A DNA stretch of 64,000 bases from Chitinophagaceae bacterium. Its GTDB lineage: Bacteria; Bacteroidota; Bacteroidia; Chitinophagales; Chitinophagaceae. Where the stretch lies: NCBI GenBank assembly GCA_016715365.1, contig JADKAM010000001.1:620001-684000 (forward strand), in the 5' to 3' direction. Below are positions 40,770 through 48,507 of the stretch, one piece after another. A program made the position numbers and the translations under genes. Position 1 is the first letter of the stretch; each line of letters begins with the position of its first letter. The notes beneath the pieces were generated by a model. It worked only from the letters and a program-made list of their open reading frames with translations, was not told the DNA's origin and did not search any database.

Positions 40770-43034
40770 ATGGCGAAGACGAAATCCCCTGCAAAAGAAC
40801 CAAAACCAAAAATTGCTATAAAGGCTGCTTTAAAAAATCAGCCCGACCTGTCTACACAGCTGCAGGACCAATTTGGCTTTGATGGTTTTAAAGGACCCCA
40901 GGAAGAAATTATTGAAAGTCTTTTAAATGGAAATGATACGTTTGTTATTATGCCAACCGGTGGCGGTAAAAGTTTGTGTTACCAGTTACCTGCCATGATC
41001 AGTGAGGGTGTTGCCATCATTGTATCGCCCTTAATTGCCTTAATGAAAAACCAGGTAGACCTGGTACGCAGTTACAGCAGCAAAGATGATGTAGCACATT
41101 TTTTAAACAGCACATTAAATAAAGGCCAGCAAAAAATTGTAAAAGATGATCTTACAACCGGTAAAACAAAAATGTTGTATGTGGCACCGGAAACCATGAC
41201 CAAGGAAGAGAATATTTCATTTTTTAAAGAGTTGAAAATTTCATTTTTTGCTGTGGATGAAGCACATTGTATTTCGGAATGGGGTCACGATTTCAGGCCG
41301 GAATACAGGAGGCTGAGAGAGATGATGGACCTGATCGATGAAAAAATTCCGGTGATTGCATTAACCGCAACAGCCACGCCAAAAGTACAAAGCGATATTG
41401 TTAAGAACCTCGGCTTACGTAAACCAAAAATTTTCATCTCGTCTTTTAACAGGCCCAATTTGTATTACGAAATTCAGCCTAAAATAAATCTGGATCAAAC
41501 CAATAAAAGTATAGTTCGTTTTATACAACAGCACAAAGGCAAGAGCGGTATTATATACACCCTCAACCGTAAAACAACCGAAGAGCTTGCAAAAATGCTG
41601 ATGGCAAATGGTATTAAAGCGGTGGCGTATCATGCCGGCTTAGACAGCAAGCTCCGTTCCGATAGACAGGACCAGTTTTTAAATGAAGATGTGGATGTAA
41701 TAGTAGCCACCATTGCATTTGGAATGGGTATTGATAAACCTGATATCCGTTTTGTAATCCACTACAACATCCCCAAATCAATTGAAAATTATTACCAGGA
41801 AACCGGCCGTGGCGGCCGTGATGGTATGGAAGGTAAATGTATACTTTATTACTCTCATAAAGATGTGGCCAAGCTGGAGCACCTGATGAGAGACAAGCCG
41901 CTGAGCGAAAGGGAAGTAGGCGCACAATTAATAAATGAAACAGTAGCGTATGCCGAAAGCAGTGTATGTCGCCGTAAAATTCTGCTGCATTATTTTGGGG
42001 AAAATTACGATGATAAAAAAAGCTGCGGCCATTGCGACAATTGCCTGAGCCCCAAAGAAAAAGTTGAAGCAAAGGATGATGCTGCCATTGTTTTAAAAGT
42101 TATTAAATCATTGGGCGAACAATTTCCGGTTGAATATACATTACTCATACTTGCCGGAAAAGCTACACCTGCTGTAAAAATGTACCGCCATGAAGAGCTG
42201 GATGTTTTTGCCAGTGGCAACGATAAAGAAAATCATTTCTGGAACAGCCTGATACGCCAGATGCTACTGGCTGGTTTAATTGAAAAAGATATTGTGGAAT
42301 ATGGTTTACTTAAAATTACCAAAGCAGGTGCTGCCTTTTTAAAGAAACCAACATCATTTAAAATTGTATTGAATAATTTGTTTGAAGAAGCCAATGCCGA
42401 TGATGAAGAAAGTGAACAGGCTGCCATAGAAGCTGTTGCCGCAGATGAAAAATTAATGTTGCTGTTAAAAGACCTGCGTAAAAAAGTAGCCAAAGAAAAA
42501 AACCTGCCGCCCTTTGTTATCTTTTTAGAAAACAGCCTGGAAGATATGGCAACCATGTTTCCAACAACCATGGCCGAGCTGGAAAAAATAAGCGGCGTAA
42601 GCAAAGGAAAAGCCATGCGCTATGGCAAACCATTTTTAGATGTAATTATAAAATATGTAGAAGAAAACGATGTGGTAAGGCCCGATGATTTTGTAATGAA
42701 AAGCGTGGTAAACCGCAATAACAATAAAATATTCATCATTCAGAACATAGATAAAAAGATCCCCCTGGAAACGGTTGCCAAAACCCGTGACCTGCGTATT
42801 GATGAATTGTTGGAAGAAATGGAGACCATTGTTGCCAGCGGCACCAAACTTAATTTAGATTATGCCATTGATGAAATGGTGGATGAATACGAGCAGGACG
42901 AAATAATGGATTATTTTAAAAGCTGCGAAACTTCTTCCTTACAGGTAGCCCAGGAAGAGCTGGCCGACAGCAATTTTAACTGGGAGCAGTTAAAGCTGAT
43001 GCGTATTAAATTTTTATGCGAATACGGCAATTGA
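40770..43034 (+). CDS. recQ: ATP-dependent DNA helicase RecQ
   Basis: 754 residues. A 3'-5' helicase for recombination and replication-fork repair. Motif I MPTGGGKSLCYQLPA, DEAH-box VDEAHCISEWGHDFRPEY, motif III ALTATATPKVQ, motif VI QETGRGGRDG. The RQC zinc site follows (CRRKILLHYFGE then CGHCDNC), then the winged helix (about 440-530) and an HRDC domain (about 570-650, ISGVSKGKAMRYGKPFLDVI). The last ~100 residues are an extra helical region (LRIDELLEEMETIVASGT) seen in many Bacteroidota RecQ proteins. Length is longer than E. coli RecQ (about 610). It stands alone as a transcription unit, followed by tRNA-Phe. Confidence 0.96.
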   Translation: MAKTKSPAKEPKPKIAIKAALKNQPDLSTQLQDQFGFDGFKGPQEEIIESLLNGNDTFVIMPTGGGKSLCYQLPAMISEGVAIIVSPLIALMKNQVDLVRSYSSKDDVAHFLNSTLNKGQQKIVKDDLTTGKTKMLYVAPETMTKEENISFFKELKISFFAVDEAHCISEWGHDFRPEYRRLREMMDLIDEKIPVIALTATATPKVQSDIVKNLGLRKPKIFISSFNRPNLYYEIQPKINLDQTNKSIVRFIQQHKGKSGIIYTLNRKTTEELAKMLMANGIKAVAYHAGLDSKLRSDRQDQFLNEDVDVIVATIAFGMGIDKPDIRFVIHYNIPKSIENYYQETGRGGRDGMEGKCILYYSHKDVAKLEHLMRDKPLSEREVGAQLINETVAYAESSVCRRKILLHYFGENYDDKKSCGHCDNCLSPKEKVEAKDDAAIVLKVIKSLGEQFPVEYTLLILAGKATPAVKMYRHEELDVFASGNDKENHFWNSLIRQMLLAGLIEKDIVEYGLLKITKAGAAFLKKPTSFKIVLNNLFEEANADDEESEQAAIEAVAADEKLMLLLKDLRKKVAKEKNLPPFVIFLENSLEDMATMFPTTMAELEKISGVSKGKAMRYGKPFLDVIIKYVEENDVVRPDDFVMKSVVNRNNNKIFIIQNIDKKIPLETVAKTRDLRIDELLEEMETIVASGTKLNLDYAIDEMVDEYEQDEIMDYFKSCETSSLQVAQEELADSNFNWEQLKLMRIKFLCEYGN

Positions 43035-43115
43035 TTGTAGATTTTTGATTGCAGATTGCAGATTTTGGGAGAATACCCTTATTTTTGCTGCCCGATTCAA
43101 AATATGAATCCGGAT

Positions 43116-43188
43116 GGTGCGGTAGCTCAGTTGGTAGAGCAAAGGACTGAAAATCCTTGTGTCGCCGGTTCAATCCCGGCCCACACCA
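43116..43188 (+). tRNA. tRNA-Phe (anticodon GAA)
   Basis: 73 bases without encoded CCA. Acceptor GGTGCGG/CCACACC, D arm GCTC..GAGC, anticodon stem AAGGA/TCCTT with loop CTGAAAA (GAA), T arm GCCGG/CCGGC with loop TTCAATC. Base pair 5-68 of the acceptor stem is a C-A mismatch; all other stems pair. An intrinsic terminator follows, then a partial copy of the tRNA. Confidence 0.95.
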
Positions 43189-43190
43189 CA

Positions 43191-43220
43191 AAAACCCTGA
43201 CAGGAATGTTGGGGTTTTTT
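43191..43220 (+). terminator. Intrinsic terminator after tRNA-Phe
   Basis: AAAACCCTGAC (43191-43201) pairs with GTTGGGGTTTT (43208-43218), 11 bp including two G-T pairs, then more T. A near-identical copy lies at 43278-43307. Confidence 0.85.
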
Positions 43221-43229
43221 GTTTTATGA

Positions 43230-43307
43230 ACTGAAAATCCTTGTGTCGTCCCGATCGCTATCGGGACCCACACCACAAAAACCCTGACAGAAATGTTGGG
43301 GTTTTTT
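43230..43307 (+). pseudogene. Partial tandem copy of tRNA-Phe and its terminator, interrupted by a palindrome
   Basis: ACTGAAAATCCTTGTGTCG (43230-43248) repeats the tRNA anticodon region. CCCACACCACAAAAACCCTG and on (43267-43307) repeats the tRNA 3' end plus terminator with one base change. Between them the T arm is replaced by the palindrome at 43249-43266. The 5' half is missing, so it cannot make a tRNA. Confidence 0.85.
43249..43266. repeat. Palindrome TCCCGATCGCTATCGGGA inside the tRNA copy
   Basis: TCCCGAT (43249-43255), loop CGCT, ATCGGGA (43260-43266). It replaces the T-arm of the tRNA fragment exactly between G43248 and the CCCACACC end. Similar CCCGAT..ATCGGG palindromes are dispersed repeats in Bacteroidota genomes (general recollection). 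Confidence 0.75.
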
Positions 43308-43479
43308 CATTACTGCATTAACCCGGGGAATTAAAAATCAAAAACCTGCCATTTTCCCTTCACGTATTTTTAAAACCATTTGCCCTCATTTTTCGTTATT
43401 AACAAGAAATTACAGGCTTACTTTATTACATTTCCTGCAAAACCGCATCAAAGTATTGAGCAAGATTAAAGCTCTGCAA

Positions 43480-43806
43480 ATGAAAAACAAATCTACCAAC
43501 CTCGAAATTTTATTGATAAGCAACGCCAGTTTCTTTCAAAGAGACTGGAGCGAATTGAACACCAATAAAAATGATAAACAGCTTTCGCAAAAAGAAAAGC
43601 TGATACATCTTTGCTGGAACGGTATGCTAAAAGAAATGATACCGGAAATAGTACAAACCGAAGTCGGCAAAAAACCACTTACCCTTTGGGAAATAAACCA
43701 ATCGGGTAATATGCTCGACCTGAGATATGGTGATATTGACCGTGAGATGAATGATGAATGGTCTATAAATCCTTACGTGTATCTAACCTTTGCCTGTGCT
43801 AATTAA
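43480..43806 (+). CDS. Small protein of unknown function
   Basis: 108 residues from the ATG at 43480; the frame also extends 8 codons to a TTG. Composition is ordinary for a soluble protein: helical first half (KNKSTNLEILLISNASFF, QKEKLIHLCWNGMLKEMI), then LTLWEINQSGNMLDLRYGDI. No signal peptide, no recognised domain. Codon use looks like its neighbours. It lies between the tRNA remnants and a dispersed palindrome, outside any operon. I cannot assign a function; real gene moderately likely. Confidence 0.55.
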   Translation: MKNKSTNLEILLISNASFFQRDWSELNTNKNDKQLSQKEKLIHLCWNGMLKEMIPEIVQTEVGKKPLTLWEINQSGNMLDLRYGDIDREMNDEWSINPYVYLTFACAN

Positions 43807-43850
43807 ATAAATTAATGTTAACGCATACCAATACTTCAATTTAAAGGGTT

Positions 43851-43916
43851 GTCAGGTTGAGCCTGTCGAAACCGGGATTATTAAAACCAACCCGTCTTCG
43901 ACAAGCTCAGACTGAC
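43851..43916. repeat. Dispersed palindromic repeat (GTTGAGCCTGTCGAA family)
   Basis: GTCAGGTTGAGCCTGTCGAA (43851-43870) and TTCGACAAGCTCAGACTGAC (43897-43916) are imperfect inverted copies 26 bp apart. This is the common TTCGACAAGCTCA-type intergenic repeat of Bacteroidota (recollection). It lies between convergent genes and could also act as a terminator hairpin. Confidence 0.75.
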
Positions 43917-43942
43917 ATTTTAATTATTAGCAGATATTCTTC

Positions 43943-44173
43943 CTACCGTTTAAGTGGCTCCAGTAATTGTTCAAGCCCGTTGATCTTTATCTCGTATAAA
44001 GTTTCAAGTAACATACCTAATTTACCTTTTGGAAACCCTTTACGTTGAAACCATTCCAGGTAAGATACCGGCAAATTGCACAACAGCCTGTCTTTGTATT
44101 TACCAAATGGCATTTTCATTTGTACCAGTTGTATCAGTAATTCAGGATTGGGTTGATCGGGTTCTGTTGTCAT
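43943..44173 (-). CDS. DUF3820 family protein
   Basis: 76 residues. Nearly the whole protein is the DUF3820 domain: MPFGKYKDRLLCNLPVSYLEWF then KGFPKGKLGMLLETLYEIKINGLEQLLEPL. Found widely as a short cytosolic protein and also as a domain in exonuclease-like proteins; one member is annotated as a quorum-sensing-regulated factor, but the general function is unknown. It is divergent from the SET/ATP-grasp cluster, with a 197-bp gap shared as promoter region. Confidence 0.9.
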   Translation of the reverse strand: MTTEPDQPNPELLIQLVQMKMPFGKYKDRLLCNLPVSYLEWFQRKGFPKGKLGMLLETLYEIKINGLEQLLEPLKR

Positions 44174-44370
44174 AATATCAGTTCATTTAATCGTAAATGT
44201 GTACTGCACGGTTATACACACAATATCGTTATTAATCCACCATTCAATAATAACTGCCGTTTATCTTTTTTATTAATCAATGCTTTTATACATTTACTGA
44301 ATAGAAATGCTTGCTAAAAATAAAATAAAACTATTTTAAACTTTTACGGGTCATTCCCATCCAAATTAGC

Positions 44371-44874
44371 ATGATAAAAACTTCTATTTCTACCCCATCT
44401 TCCGAAGTTATCAGTAAACACATTTTTGCAGATGTTGTACTGAATACTGAAACCAATCAAAAAGCTTTATTTGCCGCTGTTGCTTTTCAACCCGGCGATG
44501 TGATTACGAAGTTCAGTGCAGACAAAATTCAAAAATACGCAACCTATTTAACCCTGCAAACCGGCACCAACAGGCATATTACCCTTGTACCGGAGTTTCT
44601 GCAATACGTTAATCACAGCTGCACACCCAATACATTTTTTAATACTACCAGTATGGAGCTGGTTTGTTTGCAACCTATACAAGCGGGCAATGAGCTTACT
44701 TTTTTTTACCCCAGTACCGAATGGGAAATGGCACAACCCTTTGTTTGTAACTGCGGTACTGCAGCATGTATACAATTAATAAACGGTGCTTCGCATCTTT
44801 CTGTTGAAACACTTTCAAAATATAAACTAACCGATTTCATCAGGCTGCAGGTAAGACAAAAATTATCCCTGTAG
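44371..44874 (+). CDS. SET-domain protein (putative lysine methyltransferase)
   Basis: 167 residues, no signal peptide. A compact SET domain: AFQPGDVITKFSADKI near the start, the pseudoknot motif NHSCTPNTFF (about 83-92), then GNELTFFYPSTEWEMAQPF with the catalytic Tyr, and a post-SET zinc motif CNCGTAAC. Known of the family: S-adenosylmethionine-dependent methylation of lysine side chains or small amines. It opens a four-gene cluster: ATP-grasp (16 bp gap), ATP-grasp/SET fusion (14 bp gap) and an ABC membrane domain. The context suggests methylation of a peptide or amino-acid product rather than chromatin-type targets; this is inference. Confidence 0.88.
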   Translation: MIKTSISTPSSEVISKHIFADVVLNTETNQKALFAAVAFQPGDVITKFSADKIQKYATYLTLQTGTNRHITLVPEFLQYVNHSCTPNTFFNTTSMELVCLQPIQAGNELTFFYPSTEWEMAQPFVCNCGTAACIQLINGASHLSVETLSKYKLTDFIRLQVRQKLSL

Positions 44875-44890
44875 CCACCCATTATCTGTT

Positions 44891-46027
44891 ATGGCTGCGT
44901 TCAACCCATTAATGTCTTCTGTTTCTTTCCAACAAATTAAAGTGTGGGTACTGGCACCACTTTTAGAAACCAACGATGCTAATATTGATTACTACTATGA
45001 TTTTAGCCAAAGCATTGCCGAGTATGAAAAAACTTTTGCCGAACTGGGTATTGAATGGAAATGGCAGCCTGTTACCATTAAAGATTATCCCGATGTTATA
45101 GAACTCATCGCAAAAGAAAAAGACTTTGGCCATAAAACACCCGTGGTTTTTAATTTATGTGATGGAGATGAGGTTAACGGCACGCCCGGTATTTCGGTTG
45201 TAAAATTATTGGAAGAAAAAGGGTTGATCTACACCGGTTCTGATGAATACTTCTACCGCATTACCACTTCTAAAATACCCATGAAAATGGCTTTTGACAA
45301 AGCCCTTGTTCCATCTGCCAAATGGAAAGCTATTCATGATAAAGATGATATCGAAAATGTTTTTGAAACGCTGGGCACACCTGTAATTGTTAAGCCGTCT
45401 GTTTCCGGTGGCAGCATGGGAGTGGGCATAAAAAATGTAGTGCACAATCAAACCGAATTACAGGAGCAGGTAAACAAAATGTTTGATGGATACCGTGGCT
45501 GGGACCTGGCAGCTGATGGGTTGATCGCTGAATCTTTTATTACCGGCCCCGAGTTTACAGTGATGATATCCGGCTCTTACAACAATCCTACAAACGCAAA
45601 AATTTATACGCCGGTTGAAAGGGTTTTTCATGCATCGTTGCCCGAGCAGGAAAAGTTTTTATCCTTCGACAGGCTTTGGGAAATTTATGAAGATGAAACG
45701 CCCATGCCCAACGAAGCCAATTTTTATGAATATGCTTTGCCCGATGCTTCTTTAATTGAAGAAATAAAAAAGATAAGCTGGGATGCATTTGTAGCCTGCA
45801 AGGGCTGTGGTTATACCCGGGCCGATATAAGGATGGATAAAGAAACCGGAAAATTATATGTGCTGGAAGTAAATGCCCAGTGCGGTTTAAGTGAAGATGA
45901 AAATTATACCTCAATAGGTGCTATACTGCGCTTTAGCGGAAATACTTTTACCGAACTGGTAGCCGAAATTATCAATGATGCATTCACCCGCCTGTCGGCA
46001 AGCCAGTTAAAAAGGCGAATTGCTTAA
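44891..46027 (+). CDS. D-Ala-D-Ala-ligase-like ATP-grasp enzyme
   Basis: 378 residues. ATP-grasp fold of the Ddl type: FNLCDGDEVNGTPGISVVKLLEEKG and YTGSDEYFYRITTSKIPMK (like the Ddl substrate region), PVIVKPSVSGGSMGVGI (ATP-binding lysine and glycine loop), ESFITGPEFTVMI, and the metal-binding end ADIRMD...LYVLEVNAQCGL with Glu and Asn ligands. Known of the family: forms amide bonds between amino acids through an acyl-phosphate. No cell-wall genes surround it, and its neighbours are SET proteins and a second ATP-grasp, so a dedicated peptide or metabolite ligase is more likely than peptidoglycan Ddl (inference). Confidence 0.88.
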   Translation: MAAFNPLMSSVSFQQIKVWVLAPLLETNDANIDYYYDFSQSIAEYEKTFAELGIEWKWQPVTIKDYPDVIELIAKEKDFGHKTPVVFNLCDGDEVNGTPGISVVKLLEEKGLIYTGSDEYFYRITTSKIPMKMAFDKALVPSAKWKAIHDKDDIENVFETLGTPVIVKPSVSGGSMGVGIKNVVHNQTELQEQVNKMFDGYRGWDLAADGLIAESFITGPEFTVMISGSYNNPTNAKIYTPVERVFHASLPEQEKFLSFDRLWEIYEDETPMPNEANFYEYALPDASLIEEIKKISWDAFVACKGCGYTRADIRMDKETGKLYVLEVNAQCGLSEDENYTSIGAILRFSGNTFTELVAEIINDAFTRLSASQLKRRIA

Positions 46028-46041
46028 ATCTTTATGTGTAT

Positions 46042-47472
46042 ATGAAAATTTGTGTGCTGCAGCCCGACTATTCTACCTCTGATGTTGATTATCAAAATTA
46101 TGATCCTCCAAGGGATATCAGCCATTTAATGCCGGATGCAATATTTGATCATGTGTTGCTGAATAAATTATCTACCTATAAACAACTTAAAGAGCTTAAG
46201 AAAAAGAACTACGATGTTTTTGTAAACCTTTGCGAAGGCTACCTGGAGTGGAGCATCCCTTCTATTGATGTGATCTGGTTTATGGAGCTGCTCAACCTTC
46301 CTTTTACCGGTCCAACCTCTTTATTATACGACCCTCCAAAAGACCTGATGAAATATGTGGCTTACACAGCTGGCATAAAAACACCTGCATTTGCACTAAT
46401 TGAAACATTGGATTGTTTGGAGAAAAATTGCGCCCATTTGAAATTCCCACTCTTTGTAAAGCCCGATAAAGCCGGTGATAGTTTAGGTATTGATCAACAC
46501 TCATTGGTTCATAACAAAGAAGAGTTGCTGCATAAATGCAATGAGATATTGGATGAATACGGACCATTGCTGGTTGAAGAATATATACAGGGCAGAGAAT
46601 TTACAGTAATGTTGGTTGCTAATGCGGATGATGAAAAAACCTGCACGGTTTTTAAACCCATTGAATATATTTTCCCCGAAGGATTTGAATTTAAGACTTA
46701 CGCTTTAAAAACATCCGAGCTACACCCCGAAGCAAATATTCCCTGCGGCGACCTTGTGTTGGAGGCTGCATTAAAAGATGCCGCCCTGCAAATTTTCCAG
46801 GGTTTTGGCGGCGCCGGTTATGCCCGGCTCGATTTTAGAGTAAACGCCCAAAACGAGATATTCTTCCTGGAAATAAATTTTACCTGCTCGGTTTTTTATA
46901 AAGATGGCTACGAAGGCTCGGCAGATTATATCTTAAAAGCCGACGGCATCGGCCAGGCTGGCTTTCTTAAAAAGATAGTGGATGAGGGGATTGTCCGCCA
47001 CCAACGCAACCAGAAAAAATATACTATGAAAGGCAATGCTATAGCTGGTTATGGTATTTATGCCACCCAAAATCTACCTGTTAAGTCATTGATTTTCAAA
47101 GGAGAGGAGATGGCCCAACGCATTGTAACCCGTAGCTATGTTGAGCGTTACTGGGATGTTAACGAAAAAGAAACCTTTAGAAAATACGCTTATCCGCTTA
47201 GTAAAGAGGTATTTTTGCTTTGGGATAATAACCCGGCAAACTGGGCACCACAAAATCACAGTTGCGATCCGAACACCGCTTATGAAGGCTTAAATGTAGT
47301 GGCTCTGCGAAATATTCAGCAAGGCGAAGAACTAACCCTCAACTACGCAAGCTTCCTGGATGAACATATGGAGCCCTTTAACTGCCGCTGCGGTGCAGCT
47401 AATTGTTGCGGATGGGTTACCGGAATTGCCCATAATTCGGTAACAGAAAGAGAAAGCCAACGCAACAATTAA
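46042..47472 (+). CDS. ATP-grasp / SET-domain fusion protein
   Basis: 476 residues from ATG 46042 (a GTG two codons earlier is in frame). Residues about 1-310 are a second Ddl-like ATP-grasp: VNLCEGYLEWSIPSIDV, LPFTGPTSLLY, PLFVKPDKAGDSLGID, REFTVMLV and ARLDFRVN...FFLEINFTCSVFY. Residues about 325-465 are a SET domain: GNAIAGYGIYATQNL, NHSCDPNTAYEG, GEELTLNYASF and post-SET CRCGAANCC. Both key motif sets look complete. The preceding two genes encode the same two activities as separate proteins, so the cluster has two ATP-grasp and two SET domains. This fusion ties amide-bond formation to methylation of one product. Product unknown. Confidence 0.88.
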   Translation: MKICVLQPDYSTSDVDYQNYDPPRDISHLMPDAIFDHVLLNKLSTYKQLKELKKKNYDVFVNLCEGYLEWSIPSIDVIWFMELLNLPFTGPTSLLYDPPKDLMKYVAYTAGIKTPAFALIETLDCLEKNCAHLKFPLFVKPDKAGDSLGIDQHSLVHNKEELLHKCNEILDEYGPLLVEEYIQGREFTVMLVANADDEKTCTVFKPIEYIFPEGFEFKTYALKTSELHPEANIPCGDLVLEAALKDAALQIFQGFGGAGYARLDFRVNAQNEIFFLEINFTCSVFYKDGYEGSADYILKADGIGQAGFLKKIVDEGIVRHQRNQKKYTMKGNAIAGYGIYATQNLPVKSLIFKGEEMAQRIVTRSYVERYWDVNEKETFRKYAYPLSKEVFLLWDNNPANWAPQNHSCDPNTAYEGLNVVALRNIQQGEELTLNYASFLDEHMEPFNCRCGAANCCGWVTGIAHNSVTERESQRNN

Positions 47473-47571
47473 ACCCACCAGCATTTCCCCGGTCTTACTA
47501 ACCACCCATTACAATTCTCTCCTTTACGGGGTTTTTACTAACGATGATTGCAGAATCAAAAGAACAGAACT

Positions 47572-48507
47572 ATGTCGAAGTTTCAAATATTGCGTAACCT
47601 GATGATGAAGCATAAATATCAGCTGATATTTACATACTCCTTATTCTCTCTTGAAATGCTGGGCGGATTATTACGCTTTTACTTTTTTGGCGAAGCCATT
47701 AACGACCTGATAAAAGGAAGTTATCATGGTTTGATCGTGCTTACCCTTGTTCACCTGGCTTACCTGGTAATTGGTACCATACGCCACATGTTTGATACCC
47801 GAACCTATACCGCCATTTACACATCGCTGGTTACCCGGTTTTTAAGCCGCCGTTATTTAAAAAACGATGTATCTAAACTTAGCGCCCACAGCAACCTGGC
47901 CCGTGAGTTTGTAGATTTTTTAGAGCACGATCTGGTGTATGTAATTGAAGCAGCTTACAATATTCTCGGTTCACTCATCATCCTTTTCTTTTACGATAAA
48001 ACAGTTGTACTTATTTGCCTGGCGATCATGATACCGGTGATCATCATCAGTATGCTGTATGGCAAAAAAATGATGCGGTTAAACAAACTTAAAAATGATG
48101 AACTTGAAAAACAGGTAGATATCATCAGCACAGGTAACAACCACATCATACGCCATCACTATAATAATTTACGCAAGTGGCAGATTCGCATTTCGGACAA
48201 AGAAGCCTGGAACTTTGGTTTTATGGAGATCATGGTTTTGCTGGTAATTGCGGTTTCATTGATCGCATCAAAAAATCTGCATAGTACCACCATTATGGCC
48301 GGCAGCCTGTTTGGTATTTACAGTTATATTTTAAAATTTGCTTCGGGGTTGGATACGATTCCTTATACCATGGAGCGGCTTTCTTCATTAAGTGATATTA
48401 CAAGAAGGATTGAGCTGGAGGTGGATGATTTTCCGGAAGAGCCCATTAATAAAAAAGCAGAAATGCGGTTCTTATCAGGCAAAAATACAACCCGGCTTTC
48501 GGCTTAA
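47572..48507 (+). CDS. ABC-transporter six-helix membrane domain without ATPase domain
   Basis: 311 residues from ATG 47572 (frame open 8 codons further). Shows the ABC-exporter type I membrane domain: helices near 18-38, 50-72, 128-150, 150-175, 225-245 and 250-275, with the family-like YTAIYTSLVTRFLSRRYLKND and LAREFVDFLEHDL coupling region. It ends (ITRRIELEVDDFPEEP) just where an exporter would enter its nucleotide-binding domain; no Walker A or signature motif is present and the stop abuts the next gene directly. So it needs an ATPase encoded elsewhere or works differently. It follows the ATP-grasp/SET fusion after 99 bp and may export the product (inference). Confidence 0.82.
   Translation: MSKFQILRNLMMKHKYQLIFTYSLFSLEMLGGLLRFYFFGEAINDLIKGSYHGLIVLTLVHLAYLVIGTIRHMFDTRTYTAIYTSLVTRFLSRRYLKNDVSKLSAHSNLAREFVDFLEHDLVYVIEAAYNILGSLIILFFYDKTVVLICLAIMIPVIIISMLYGKKMMRLNKLKNDELEKQVDIISTGNNHIIRHHYNNLRKWQIRISDKEAWNFGFMEIMVLLVIAVSLIASKNLHSTTIMAGSLFGIYSYILKFASGLDTIPYTMERLSSLSDITRRIELEVDDFPEEPINKKAEMRFLSGKNTTRLSA

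Noticed and set aside
43230..43307. Second tRNA-Phe gene
   Set aside because: It lacks the 5' acceptor strand, D arm and T arm.
44891..46027. Peptidoglycan D-Ala-D-Ala ligase (ddl)
   Set aside because: No mur/fts context, and it is packed with SET genes and a second ATP-grasp; the family match alone does not show this substrate.
44343..47530. TTTACGGG before both the SET gene (44343) and the ABC gene (47523) as a shared regulatory motif
   Set aside because: An 8-mer is expected about twice by chance in a window of this size, and the distances to the starts differ.
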